Shown here: piece after piece, positions 54,293 through 60,996 of the stretch
How positions within the stretch are numbered: the stretch's first letter is position 1
How the letters are laid out: each line of letters starts with the position of its first letter
Assembly (NCBI RefSeq): GCF_000382365.1
Contig: NZ_KB908227.1
Location: 62,001 to 126,000 of the forward strand
Length of the DNA stretch: 64,000 nucleotides
Reading direction: 5' to 3'
From: Pannonibacter phragmitetus DSM 14782
GTDB taxonomy: Bacteria; Pseudomonadota; Alphaproteobacteria; Rhizobiales; Stappiaceae
Position numbers and translations under genes: made by a program
The notes under the pieces: model-generated
Database searches by the model: none
Told to the model about the DNA's origin: nothing
Seen by the model: only the letters and a program-made list of their open reading frames with translations

Positions 54293-54634
54293 CTAATTGT
54301 AGTCATTCCACATCTGCGTATTTTCGTGCGGGTTATAGACATTTTCGATTTCGCCCATTCTTTCGTACAGATCGAGCCAGGTCGGGTTCAGTCCTTCAAT
54401 CAGCCTGATTTTCCATTCGCGCAGATAACGCTTCAGGGACTTCTCCCGCTGTATCGCCAGAACGATATTGGGGTGGCATTCAAACCAGACGAGGCTCTTG
54501 GCCTTGTACTGAGACGTGAACCCCTTCCTTATTCCTTCCCGGTGCTCCCAGATGCGCTTCTCCAGGTCGCTGGTCACGCCGGTGTAGATCACCCCTCGCG
54601 GCTTGTCGGACATCATGTAGACATACCCTGCCAT
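54293..54634 (-). CDS. Single-domain GIY-YIG nuclease family protein
   Basis: The 113-residue protein is a bare GIY-YIG domain of the YhbQ/UPF0213-like type: GYVYMMSDK (GIY strand), GVIYTGVTSDLEKRIWEHR (YIG strand and catalytic Arg region), SLVWFECHPNIVLAIQREKSLK (Glu region) and PTWLDLYERM at the end. The second core motif reads YTG instead of YIG. The start at 54634 follows AAAGGGAGGGC. It sits inside the suf operon between sufB and sufC in the same direction, bounded 28 and 21 bases away by inverted family B palindromes. The base composition looks lower in G+C than the suf genes. The role is not known; I infer a selfish or repeat-associated nuclease. Confidence 0.88.
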   Translation of the reverse strand: MAGYVYMMSDKPRGVIYTGVTSDLEKRIWEHREGIRKGFTSQYKAKSLVWFECHPNIVLAIQREKSLKRYLREWKIRLIEGLNPTWLDLYERMGEIENVYNPHENTQMWNDYN

Positions 54635-54655
54635 GACGCCCTCCCTTTGCCGCCG

Positions 54656-54685
54656 CAGATCCTCGGGACAAGCCCGAGGATGACG
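54656..54685 (-). repeat. REP-like palindrome, family B, copy 4
   Basis: CAGATC CTCGGG ACAAG CCCGAG GATGACG, identical in its core to copy 2. It lies 21 bases upstream of the GIY-YIG start and 28 bases after the sufB stop. Confidence 0.9.
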
Positions 54686-54712
54686 CAGTGGGTGTTCGGC
54701 TTCTCTCTTACG

Positions 54713-56185
54713 TTACCCCACGCTGCCTTCCAGGCTGATCGAGATCAGTTTCTGGGCTTCGACGGCGAATTCCATCGGCAGCTGCTGGATCACGTCCTTG
54801 ACGAAACCGTTGACGATCAGTGCGACCGCCTCTTCTTCCGACAGGCCACGGGCGAGGCAGTAGAACATCTGGTCGTCAGAGATCTTCGAGGTGGTGGCCT
54901 CGTGCTCGAAGACGGCCGATGCGTTCTTGCTCTCGATATAGGGCACCGTATGCGCGCCGCAGTCCTGGCCGATCAGCAGGCTGTCGCACTGGGTGAAGTT
55001 GCGGGCGTTCGAGGCCTTGCGGTGCGCCGAGACGAGGCCGCGGTAAGTGTTCTGCGACTTGCCGGCGGAAATGCCCTTGGAAATGATGCGGCTCGACGTG
55101 TTCTTGCCGAGGTGGATCATCTTGGTGCCGCTGTCGACCTGCTGATAGCCGTTCGAAACGGCGATCGAGTAGAACTCGCCGCGCGAATTGTCGCCGCGCA
55201 GGATGCAGGACGGATACTTCCAGGTGATGGCCGAGCCGGTTTCCACCTGCGTCCAGGAGATCTTGGAGTTCCTGCCACGGCAGTCGCCACGCTTGGTGAC
55301 GAAATTGTAGATGCCGCCCTTGCCGTCCTTGTCGCCGGGGAACCAGTTCTGGACGGTGGAATACTTGATCTCCGCATCATCGAGCGCGATCAGCTCGACG
55401 ACAGCCGCATGCAGCTGGTTCTCGTCGCGCTGCGGCGCGGTGCAGCCTTCCAGATAGGACACATAGGCGCCCTTGTCGGCAATGATCAGCGTGCGCTCGA
55501 ACTGGCCGGTGTTCTTCTCGTTGATACGGAAGTAGGTGGACAGTTCCATCGGGCAGCGCACGCCCTCCGGCACATAGACGAAGGAGCCGTCGGAGAAGAC
55601 CGCCGAGTTCAGCGTCGCATAGTAGTTGTCCGTCACCGGAACCACGGAGCCGAGATACTTGCGGACGAGGTCCGGGTACTCGCGCAGGGCTTCGGAGATG
55701 GAACAGAAGATGACGCCCGCCTTCTTCAGCTCGTCCTTGAAGGTCGTGACAACGGACACGCTGTCGAACACGGCATCCACGGCGACGCGGTTCTTCGGCT
55801 CGACGCCAGCAAGGATTTCCTGCTCGCGCAGCGGAATGCCCAGCTTCTCGTAGGTCCGCAGCAGCTCCGGGTCCACCTCGTCAAGGCTCGTGGGCCCTTC
55901 GACGGACTTGGGCGCGGACCAGTAATAAAGCTCCTGCAGGTCAATCGGCGGATAGCTGACACGGGCCCACGTGGGCTCTTCCATGGTCTGGAAGCGGCGC
56001 AGTGCATCGAGGCGCCACTCGGTCATCCACTCCGGCTCGTTCTTCTTGGCCGAAAGGAAGCGCACGGTTTCCTCGGAAAGGCCCTTTGCCGCCGTTTCCG
56101 ACTCGATGTCGGTGACGAAGCCATATTTGTACTGGTCGACGTCAATCGCTTTGACCCGGTCGATCGTTTCCTGCACAGCGGGCAT
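54713..56185 (-). CDS. sufB: Iron-sulfur assembly scaffold SufB
   Basis: The 490-residue scaffold protein has the conserved C-terminal [32 protein letters not shown] signature and an N-terminal helical part. The middle is a beta-helix with [18 protein letters not shown] and [22 protein letters not shown], which holds a cluster-ligand Cys region. It takes sulfur from SufS and iron to build the 4Fe-4S cluster. The start at 56185 follows GGAGACAAAG. A 156-base gap with a GCCCCG/CGGGGC hairpin separates it from the upstream desulfurase. Confidence 0.96.
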   Translation of the reverse strand: MPAVQETIDRVKAIDVDQYKYGFVTDIESETAAKGLSEETVRFLSAKKNEPEWMTEWRLDALRRFQTMEEPTWARVSYPPIDLQELYYWSAPKSVEGPTSLDEVDPELLRTYEKLGIPLREQEILAGVEPKNRVAVDAVFDSVSVVTTFKDELKKAGVIFCSISEALREYPDLVRKYLGSVVPVTDNYYATLNSAVFSDGSFVYVPEGVRCPMELSTYFRINEKNTGQFERTLIIADKGAYVSYLEGCTAPQRDENQLHAAVVELIALDDAEIKYSTVQNWFPGDKDGKGGIYNFVTKRGDCRGRNSKISWTQVETGSAITWKYPSCILRGDNSRGEFYSIAVSNGYQQVDSGTKMIHLGKNTSSRIISKGISAGKSQNTYRGLVSAHRKASNARNFTQCDSLLIGQDCGAHTVPYIESKNASAVFEHEATTSKISDDQMFYCLARGLSEEEAVALIVNGFVKDVIQQLPMEFAVEAQKLISISLEGSVG

Positions 56186-56309
56186 GTCTTTGTCTCCATT
56201 CCGCCGCCCTCAGATCCGGGGCGGACCATCTTCCCTGCCCCCGTTCTACGGCGGCAAGGTCATCTCAGGTTCAGCCAGCAGGCACAAAACTGGCCGCAGG
56301 CGGTTTCAG

Positions 56310-56323
56310 GCCCCGTTCGGGGC
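56310..56323 (-). promoter_or_regulatory. Small hairpin between the desulfurase gene and sufB
   Basis: GCCCCG TT CGGGGC, a perfect 6-bp stem in the leader of sufB. It lacks a T-run and probably tunes relative expression, if it matters at all. Confidence 0.3.
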
Positions 56324-56341
56324 AATTTCAAAGCCGTATCT

Positions 56342-57511
56342 TCAGGCTGCCTTGCCGGTTGCCGAAGGGTTGAGCGTGGCTGCCACCTTCGACCAGACCT
56401 CCAGGAAGCGGGTGATATCCGCTTCCTGCGTCGTCCAGCCAAGACTGACCCGCAGCGCACAGCGTCCCAGATCCTCATCAACGCCCATGGCGGTGAGCAC
56501 GTGCGACGCGCCGACCTTGCCCGAGGAGCAAGCCGAGCCGGAGGAAAGGGCGATGCCGTTGAGGTCCAGAGCCATAAGCGCCATTTCGGACGGAACGCCC
56601 GGAACGGCAAAACACGTCGTGTTCGCAAGGCGGGGCGCATCCGCGCCAAACACCACCGTTGAACCAGATATAAGGCGCAAACCCTTTTCGAGAAGCCCCT
56701 GAAGCCTTGCGAGACTTGCAAATTCCTCAAGCATTGTGGAGCCATCGCGCGCAATGGCACCGAAAGCAGCAATGGCGGCGGCATTTTCCGTGCCCGCACG
56801 CCGGTGCTGCTCCTGCCCGCCACCAATCAGCAGAGGCGCAGGTGCCAGCGCAGATGTGCGCAGCACAAGTGCGCCGATGCCCTGCGGGCCGCCCATCTTG
56901 TGGGCCGACAGGCTCACCGCATCAGCCTGCCATGCGGCAATATCCACCGGCAGACGGCCGCCGAACTGCACGCCATCCACATGGAAGATGCCGCCAGCGG
57001 CCTTCACCCGGGCACCGATTTCGGCGAGCGGCTGAATGACGCCCGTTTCATTGTTCGCCGCCATCACCGACACAAGCGCCGGACCACCAGCGGCCAGCAG
57101 CTCGTCCAGATGATCAAGCCGCAGCACGCCGTTTTCACCGGTGGCGATATGGGAAATCTCGCGCGCAGCAAAGCGTCCGCCCGCGCGCACGCTCGGGTGC
57201 TCAACGGCGGACATCAGCAGCCGGTCCAGATAGACCGGACCGTCATTGCCCTGCCAGCGCGGGCTGAGGGCCAGCACGTTGGCTTCCGTCGCACCGCTGG
57301 TGAAGATGACGGAGCGGGCCTTGACGCCGCACATGGCGGCCAGCGCCTCGCGCGCATCCTCGACGACGCCGCGCAGCTTGCGCCCTTCCCCATGCACCGA
57401 AGACGGGTTGCCCGTGACGCCCAGCACCTCGACCATGCGCGCAAGCGCCTGCGGGCGCAGAGGCGCGCTCGCATTGTGATCCAGATAAAGCCGCTCGGTT
57501 CCGCCGTTCAT
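56342..57511 (-). CDS. Cysteine desulfurase (NifS/IscS type)
   Basis: A 389-residue PLP enzyme. YLDHNASAP is near the N-terminus, Lys205 in SAHKMGGPQG binds PLP, and Cys328 in LSSGSACSSGKV is the persulfide carrier on the longer, flexible group I loop. It is the first gene of the suf operon, which also encodes the group II enzyme SufS. This pairing is typical of rhizobial suf operons. The start at 57511 (MNGGTERLYLD) follows GGAACCGGGCC; the frame is open to 57571. It may serve sulfur transfer to SufB or to tRNA thiolation. Confidence 0.92.
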   Translation of the reverse strand: MNGGTERLYLDHNASAPLRPQALARMVEVLGVTGNPSSVHGEGRKLRGVVEDAREALAAMCGVKARSVIFTSGATEANVLALSPRWQGNDGPVYLDRLLMSAVEHPSVRAGGRFAAREISHIATGENGVLRLDHLDELLAAGGPALVSVMAANNETGVIQPLAEIGARVKAAGGIFHVDGVQFGGRLPVDIAAWQADAVSLSAHKMGGPQGIGALVLRTSALAPAPLLIGGGQEQHRRAGTENAAAIAAFGAIARDGSTMLEEFASLARLQGLLEKGLRLISGSTVVFGADAPRLANTTCFAVPGVPSEMALMALDLNGIALSSGSACSSGKVGASHVLTAMGVDEDLGRCALRVSLGWTTQEADITRFLEVWSKVAATLNPSATGKAA

Positions 57512-57692
57512 GGCCCGGTTCCAACTCCATTCAGCCTGGTGTGCCCTCCTCGCCTGCTGGCGTTCGGACAAGGCCGGTAGCGCCTCTTTTTCAAGTCAAG
57601 TCAACGGAAAACTTGAAATTCCCCGCCCACATGATGATAAGTGCGCCAAGCGCCCGAATTCGAACCGGCACGCTTCACGCGGCTGCATTCGA

Positions 57693-57722
57693 ATTTGAAG
57701 CATTCTAAAGAAGCTTTTAGAA
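57693..57722. promoter_or_regulatory. Irr/ICE-like iron control element candidate
   Basis: ATTTGAA GCA TTCTAAA (57693-57709) matches the rhizobial ICE motif TTTAGAA-N3-TTCTAAA at 12 of 14 arm positions as I align it. A further TTTTAGAA (57715-57722) forms an inverted pair with the TTCTAAA arm. It lies about 180 bases upstream of the first suf gene and 107 bases upstream of the divergent hydrolase. Control of suf genes by Irr/RirA-type regulators is known in rhizobia. Confidence 0.45.
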
Positions 57723-57828
57723 ACTCGGAACCTCAGAGTCAAGTTTCCTGCTCAGGGATTCCACGTACAAATTCCTCATTTTTTCCGGACCAGAAGGCCC
57801 GGAAAGCGAGAAAAGGACATCGCGCTTC

Positions 57829-58548
57829 ATGCCCGAGGTGATTTTCAACGGCCCTGCCGGACGTCTGGAAGGCCGTTTCCATCCCGCCAAAAAGCGGAAC
57901 GCGCCCATCGCACTGGTGCTGCATCCGCATCCGCAGTTCGGCGGGACGATGAACAATCAGGTCGTCTACCAGCTGTATTACATGTTCGCTCAGCGTGGTT
58001 TTGCCGTGCTGCGCTTCAACTTCCGTGGCGTCGGCCGGTCGCAGGGTTCCTTCGACCACGGCCAGGGCGAGCTTTCGGATGCCGCTGCCGCGCTTGACTG
58101 GGTGCAGACGGTTCATCCCGATGCGCGCGGCTGCTGGATCGCCGGCTTCTCCTTCGGCGCCTGGATCGGCATGCAGCTTCTGATGCGCCGTCCGGAAGTG
58201 GAAGGCTTCATCTCGGTCGCCCCTCCGGCGAACCTTTTCGACTTCTCCTTCCTCGCCCCCTGCCCGTCGTCCGGTCTGCTCATCCATGGCGACAATGACA
58301 AGGTCGTGCCGCAAAAGGACGTGCAGAACCTCGTCGACAAGCTGAAGACGCAGAAGGGCATCGTCATCGATCACGAGACAATTCCCGGCGCGAACCACTT
58401 CTTCGAGAACAGTGTCGAGGAACTGATGCTGCGCTGCGGCACCTATCTCGACAAGCGCCTCGGCGTTGACGCCCTCCCCGTCCTGCCGCCGCCTCCCGCG
58501 GACGCGGGCGAGGAATTTGCCGAAGATCTGGACGAAGACGAGGAGTAA
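57829..58548 (+). CDS. Alpha/beta hydrolase of the COG2945 type
   Basis: The 239-residue hydrolase has VLHPHPQFGGTMNNQVVYQL at the start (oxyanion region), LRFNFRGVGRSQGSFDHG, the nucleophile elbow AGFSFGAWIGMQLL with Ser, an Asp in IHGDNDKVVPQ and the catalytic His in PGANHFFENSV. The acidic tail (EEFAEDLDEDEE) is unusual for an enzyme core. This subfamily lies next to the suf operon in other rhizobia; its substrate is not known. It is divergent from the suf operon over 317 bases and ends at its own terminator. Confidence 0.85.
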   Translation: MPEVIFNGPAGRLEGRFHPAKKRNAPIALVLHPHPQFGGTMNNQVVYQLYYMFAQRGFAVLRFNFRGVGRSQGSFDHGQGELSDAAAALDWVQTVHPDARGCWIAGFSFGAWIGMQLLMRRPEVEGFISVAPPANLFDFSFLAPCPSSGLLIHGDNDKVVPQKDVQNLVDKLKTQKGIVIDHETIPGANHFFENSVEELMLRCGTYLDKRLGVDALPVLPPPPADAGEEFAEDLDEDEE

Positions 58549-58590
58549 TCCCCGTCATTTGTCCGGCGAAAGGCGTTCACGGCGTATCGA

Positions 58591-58620
58591 AACCCGTCAG
58601 AGCAATCTGGCGGGTTTTTG
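58591..58620 (+). terminator. Intrinsic terminator of the hydrolase gene
   Basis: AACCCGTCAGA GCAA TCTGGCGGGTT followed by TTTG, with one T-G pair in an 11-bp stem. The sequence is close to the one at 7103-7131. Confidence 0.9.
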
Positions 58621-58723
58621 TTATGGGGGATGCAGCGTTCCTTCCATTTTTGCGTAGCCTCTGCATCGTCCACGCCGTCCCGGCTTCCGGGTCTGGACCC
58701 GTCAGGTGCACGTCTCCCCTCCG

Positions 58724-58787
58724 CCGTCATCCCGGTTTGCCGCACAGCGGCAAGACCGGGATCTAGTAACCCCGGCGGAGATGACGG
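58724..58787 (-). repeat. REP-like palindrome, family D, copy 1 (nested)
   Basis: Minus strand: GATCCCGG TCTTGCCGC TGT GCGGCAA ACCGGGATGACG; an inner stem GCGGC/GCCGC lies inside the outer CCCGG pairing, flanked by GATGACGG on both sides. It is a longer relative of the CTTG-loop palindromes. Confidence 0.7.
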
Positions 58788-58804
58788 CAAAGACCGGGGA
58801 TACT

Positions 58805-58831
58805 TGATCCCCGCATGCGCGGGGATGACAA
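58805..58831 (-). repeat. REP-like palindrome, family D, copy 2
   Basis: TTGATCCCCGC ATGC GCGGGGATGACA. A simple palindrome with GATGAC at one end, as in the other families, but without the CTTG loop. Confidence 0.7.
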
Positions 58832-58916
58832 GGTGAAGCGCTTTGGCAGCTACCCGGGGTGGCCGCAGAGGCATGCGCCGTCTGTCCGGGCGAACTCAGC
58901 ACCTCCGCGCGCACAA

Positions 58917-58947
58917 CAAAAAACCCGCCGGATCACACCAGCGGGTT
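58917..58947 (-). terminator. Intrinsic terminator of the NDUFA12-type gene
   Basis: On the minus strand AACCCGCTGG TGTGAT CCGGCGGGTT then TTTTG. It is about 50 bases after the stop at 58999. Confidence 0.9.
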
Positions 58948-58998
58948 CTTCGAATTCAGGCAGCACTGCGCGGCTTACTGGCCCAGTTGCTGGCCCAA

Positions 58999-59385
58999 TT
59001 ACTGGCCAGGCGTCCAGGCCTGATAGTCGCCGGTCACTTCCGGGCGCTTTTCCGGGGTCAGGATCGAGCCCTTGGGACGGTAAGCATCCGGCGTGCCCGT
59101 GCGGTTGCCATGATGCGGCGCCTGCCAGGACTTGGCGTGATAGTTCTCTTCCGTCGGCGGCGTATCGACGCGGTGATGCATCCAGCCATGCCAGCCCGGA
59201 GGGATCATCGAGGCTTCGGCAAGGCCATTATAGATGACCCAGCGCTTCTTGCCGCCCCGCTCCTTGTAATAGGTGTTGCCGAACTCGTCCTTGCCAACGA
59301 GTTCGCCCTTGCGCCAGGTGAAGAACCGGGTGCCCATGGTCTGGCCGTTCCACCAGGTGAAGATTTGCAGGAGAAGGGTCTTCAT
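58999..59385 (-). CDS. NADH:ubiquinone oxidoreductase subunit, NDUFA12 family
   Basis: A 128-residue protein of the NDUFA12/B17.2 family: FTWWNGQTMGTRFFTWRKGE near the N-terminus, VGKDEFGNTYYKERGGKKRWVIYNG, WHGWMHHRVDTPP, and a Pro-rich tail ending GSILTPEKRPEVTGDYQAWTPGQ. In alphaproteobacteria it is an accessory subunit of respiratory complex I on the cytosolic arm. Complex I core genes are elsewhere. The start at 59385 gives the family N-terminus; the frame is open to 59496. Confidence 0.9.
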   Translation of the reverse strand: MKTLLLQIFTWWNGQTMGTRFFTWRKGELVGKDEFGNTYYKERGGKKRWVIYNGLAEASMIPPGWHGWMHHRVDTPPTEENYHAKSWQAPHHGNRTGTPDAYRPKGSILTPEKRPEVTGDYQAWTPGQ

Positions 59386-59563
59386 CCGCTGTCTGCTCCG
59401 AATCGGGCGGACCAACTGCCGCCCCCGAAAAGGACTGGCTGCCAATGCAGCCCGATGTTGCGGCAACATGTAGCTGGAATTCTCCGGCCCGTCCACACGG
59501 CTGCGGCATTTTGCGCCGCTTCGCCGCAGCGCCGGAACATAAAACCGCCGCCTCGCACCGGAT

Positions 59564-60307
59564 CTAGCTCAAAGCCTTGCGCAGCGCGGCAAATCTGGGC
59601 CCCGGCACCGGAGGCTTCGGCTCGTCCGTCTTTGGTTTCTGCACCGGCTTCTGGGCGGTCCGGGCAACGGCCGCCATGCGGCCGGCCTGCGAATCAAGCG
59701 CCGCTGCGGCGGTCGAGCCGTCCTCGTTGAAGACGTGCTCCACCGTCTCCTTCACCTCCTGATAGCGGCGGGTCGCCCGCTGGTGATAGGCGCGCGCACC
59801 ATCCAGCGTCTTCATCTTGCCCGCCTGCTGCTGCAGCAAAAGTCCAACACCTTCAATAGAATAGAAGCCGTTCTTGTCAGGGATCATCTCCCTGGCATCA
59901 CTGAGCAGCCAATTCAGCCGGGCGTGGATCATTGAGGGCGAAACGGGTTTGGCCAGGAGATGATGCGCCCCGGCCCGGAAAGCCTTTTCCACAAAGGCCC
60001 GCGTGCCATGGGCGGTGACGAACAGCAGCGGCACAAAACAGAGCGGTGCCATGTTCTTGTGCCGGATCAGCCGCAACATCTGGTAGCCCGTCGCCGGTTC
60101 CATACGCCAGTCGGAAAGAATGAGATTGGGCGGCTCGGTGAGCATGGATTCCAGTGCCGCATCCACCGTATCGAACACGCGCACCCGTTCCACCTTGAAA
60201 CTTAAAAGTATCGAACGAAGAATGGTCTGCATCTGCCTTGAATCCTCGACGACAACCACGTCGAGTTCCTCGAAGGTCAGGCCATAGGCCGCATGATGGT
60301 TGGACAT
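59564..60307 (-). CDS. Response regulator with C-terminal extension
   Basis: The 247-residue protein has a receiver domain (residues about 15-135): acidic pair Glu21/Asp22 in VVVEDSR, phospho-acceptor Asp66 in LILSDWRM, Thr98 and Lys120 in LLAKPVSP. The remaining 110 residues are a helical stretch and a Pro/Lys-rich tail (QKPVQKPKTDEPKPPVPGP) with no DNA-binding or enzymatic domain. It would act by protein contacts, as chemotaxis or stress-type single-domain regulators do. No kinase is adjacent. The start is 60307 (MSNHHAAYG), or 60352 with a less typical N-terminus. Confidence 0.85.
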   Translation of the reverse strand: MSNHHAAYGLTFEELDVVVVEDSRQMQTILRSILLSFKVERVRVFDTVDAALESMLTEPPNLILSDWRMEPATGYQMLRLIRHKNMAPLCFVPLLFVTAHGTRAFVEKAFRAGAHHLLAKPVSPSMIHARLNWLLSDAREMIPDKNGFYSIEGVGLLLQQQAGKMKTLDGARAYHQRATRRYQEVKETVEHVFNEDGSTAAAALDSQAGRMAAVARTAQKPVQKPKTDEPKPPVPGPRFAALRKALS

Positions 60308-60531
60308 GAAATCAGGGCCCCTGCCGGAGATGAACCGCTCCTCTTCTCGCATGCCGCGCTTAAGCCCGCTTGAAATGCGGTTGCGGCCTTTTCGTCAAAT
60401 TGTCACCATCAATCAGCAACATGGCAGGCATTGCTGGCATCATCACAAGCTCCCTGCGGGCGCGCTCCGGCCTGATGCAGAATTGCAATGACCTGCGTCA
60501 AATCACGGGTTTCCCCCGCTCTCCCCGATTT

Positions 60532-60588
60532 CCACAAGAGCTACTAGATTTAGATTGCCGGGCAACTTTTGCACACAAGCGATAGTCT
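60532..60588 (+). promoter_or_regulatory. Candidate NrdR box pair
   Basis: Two 16-base segments, starting at 60532 and 60573, partly match the NrdR consensus ACACWATATATWGTGT: about 9-10 of 16 and 11 of 16. They are 41 bases apart, near four helical turns, as required for NrdR pairs. NrdR is the universal repressor of ribonucleotide reductase genes. The match is weak, especially for the first. Confidence 0.4.
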
Positions 60589-60625
60589 CCCAAACTTGAC
60601 GGTAACCGATGATTCACACTAATGT

Positions 60626-60651
60626 CCGGAACGTCACGATGAGTGTTCCGG
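60626..60651. repeat. Dyad in the nrdJ upstream region
   Basis: CCGGAAC, twelve bases, GTTCCGG. It is a 7-bp inverted repeat between the candidate NrdR boxes and the start; it could be an operator or an RNA stem. Confidence 0.4.
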
Positions 60652-60838
60652 CGGGCAGGCAGGCGTCTGTTTCCGCCCAGTAGAACCGGCTTCCGGCAGC
60701 ATCACGGACCAGCGGCAGCGGCCTCCCGCGCGCCGCTTCCGCCGCGCTGGCAGCCTGGACATCGCGGCACCCGGCCTCTGGCCGTCCGCATGCGGAAACA
60801 CCAGTGGCAGGCCACCAGGGTGGCAGGATCAGGAATTC

Positions 60839-60873
60839 CTCACTGAAAGAGTGAGCCCGGCTCTGAACCGGGC
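60839..60873 (+). promoter_or_regulatory. Tandem hairpins in the nrdJ leader
   Basis: CTCACT GAAAG AGTGAG immediately followed by GCCCGG CTCTGAA CCGGGC, sharing one G. No T-run follows. They are about 120 bases upstream of the start and look like a structured leader. Confidence 0.5.
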
Positions 60874-60996
60874 CTCGATTGACAGAGTAGCGGCACTATG
60901 AACGTCCGGGATGCGTCTGCGCCCGGGCAACGGATTTTTGCGGCCTGACGCAAGGCGGATCGCCTGCCGGGCCGGCACGTTGAAGGGGGCATGGGA

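Larger units (their letters stand above)
58549..58998. other. Convergent intergenic region with terminators and repeats
   Basis: 450 bases between two convergent genes. From left to right: terminator of the hydrolase, two REP-like palindromes of family D, and the terminator of the NDUFA12-type gene. No gene is supported. Confidence 0.6.
60308..60996. other. Long divergent upstream region of nrdJ
   Basis: About 690 bases. Candidate NrdR boxes lie at 60532-60588, a dyad (CCGGAAC/GTTCCGG) at 60626-60651, and tandem hairpins at 60839-60873. I see no gene. I looked for a cobalamin riboswitch because NrdJ needs B12, and did not find one. Confidence 0.5.

Noticed and set aside
54293-54634. GIY-YIG gene as part of a group I intron or homing endonuclease in an intein
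   Set aside because: It lies between two complete genes, no intron core or split host gene is visible, and the domain is of the stand-alone YhbQ type.
58805-58831. Palindrome resembling a short CRISPR repeat (CCCCGC/GCGGGG)
   Set aside because: It is a single copy with no spacer periodicity and is typical of a dispersed REP-like element.
60650-60990. Cobalamin riboswitch upstream of the B12-dependent nrdJ
   Set aside because: GGAAGCCGG-like and CCACTG-like pieces occur but in the wrong order and on the wrong strand; no full B12-box arrangement is present.
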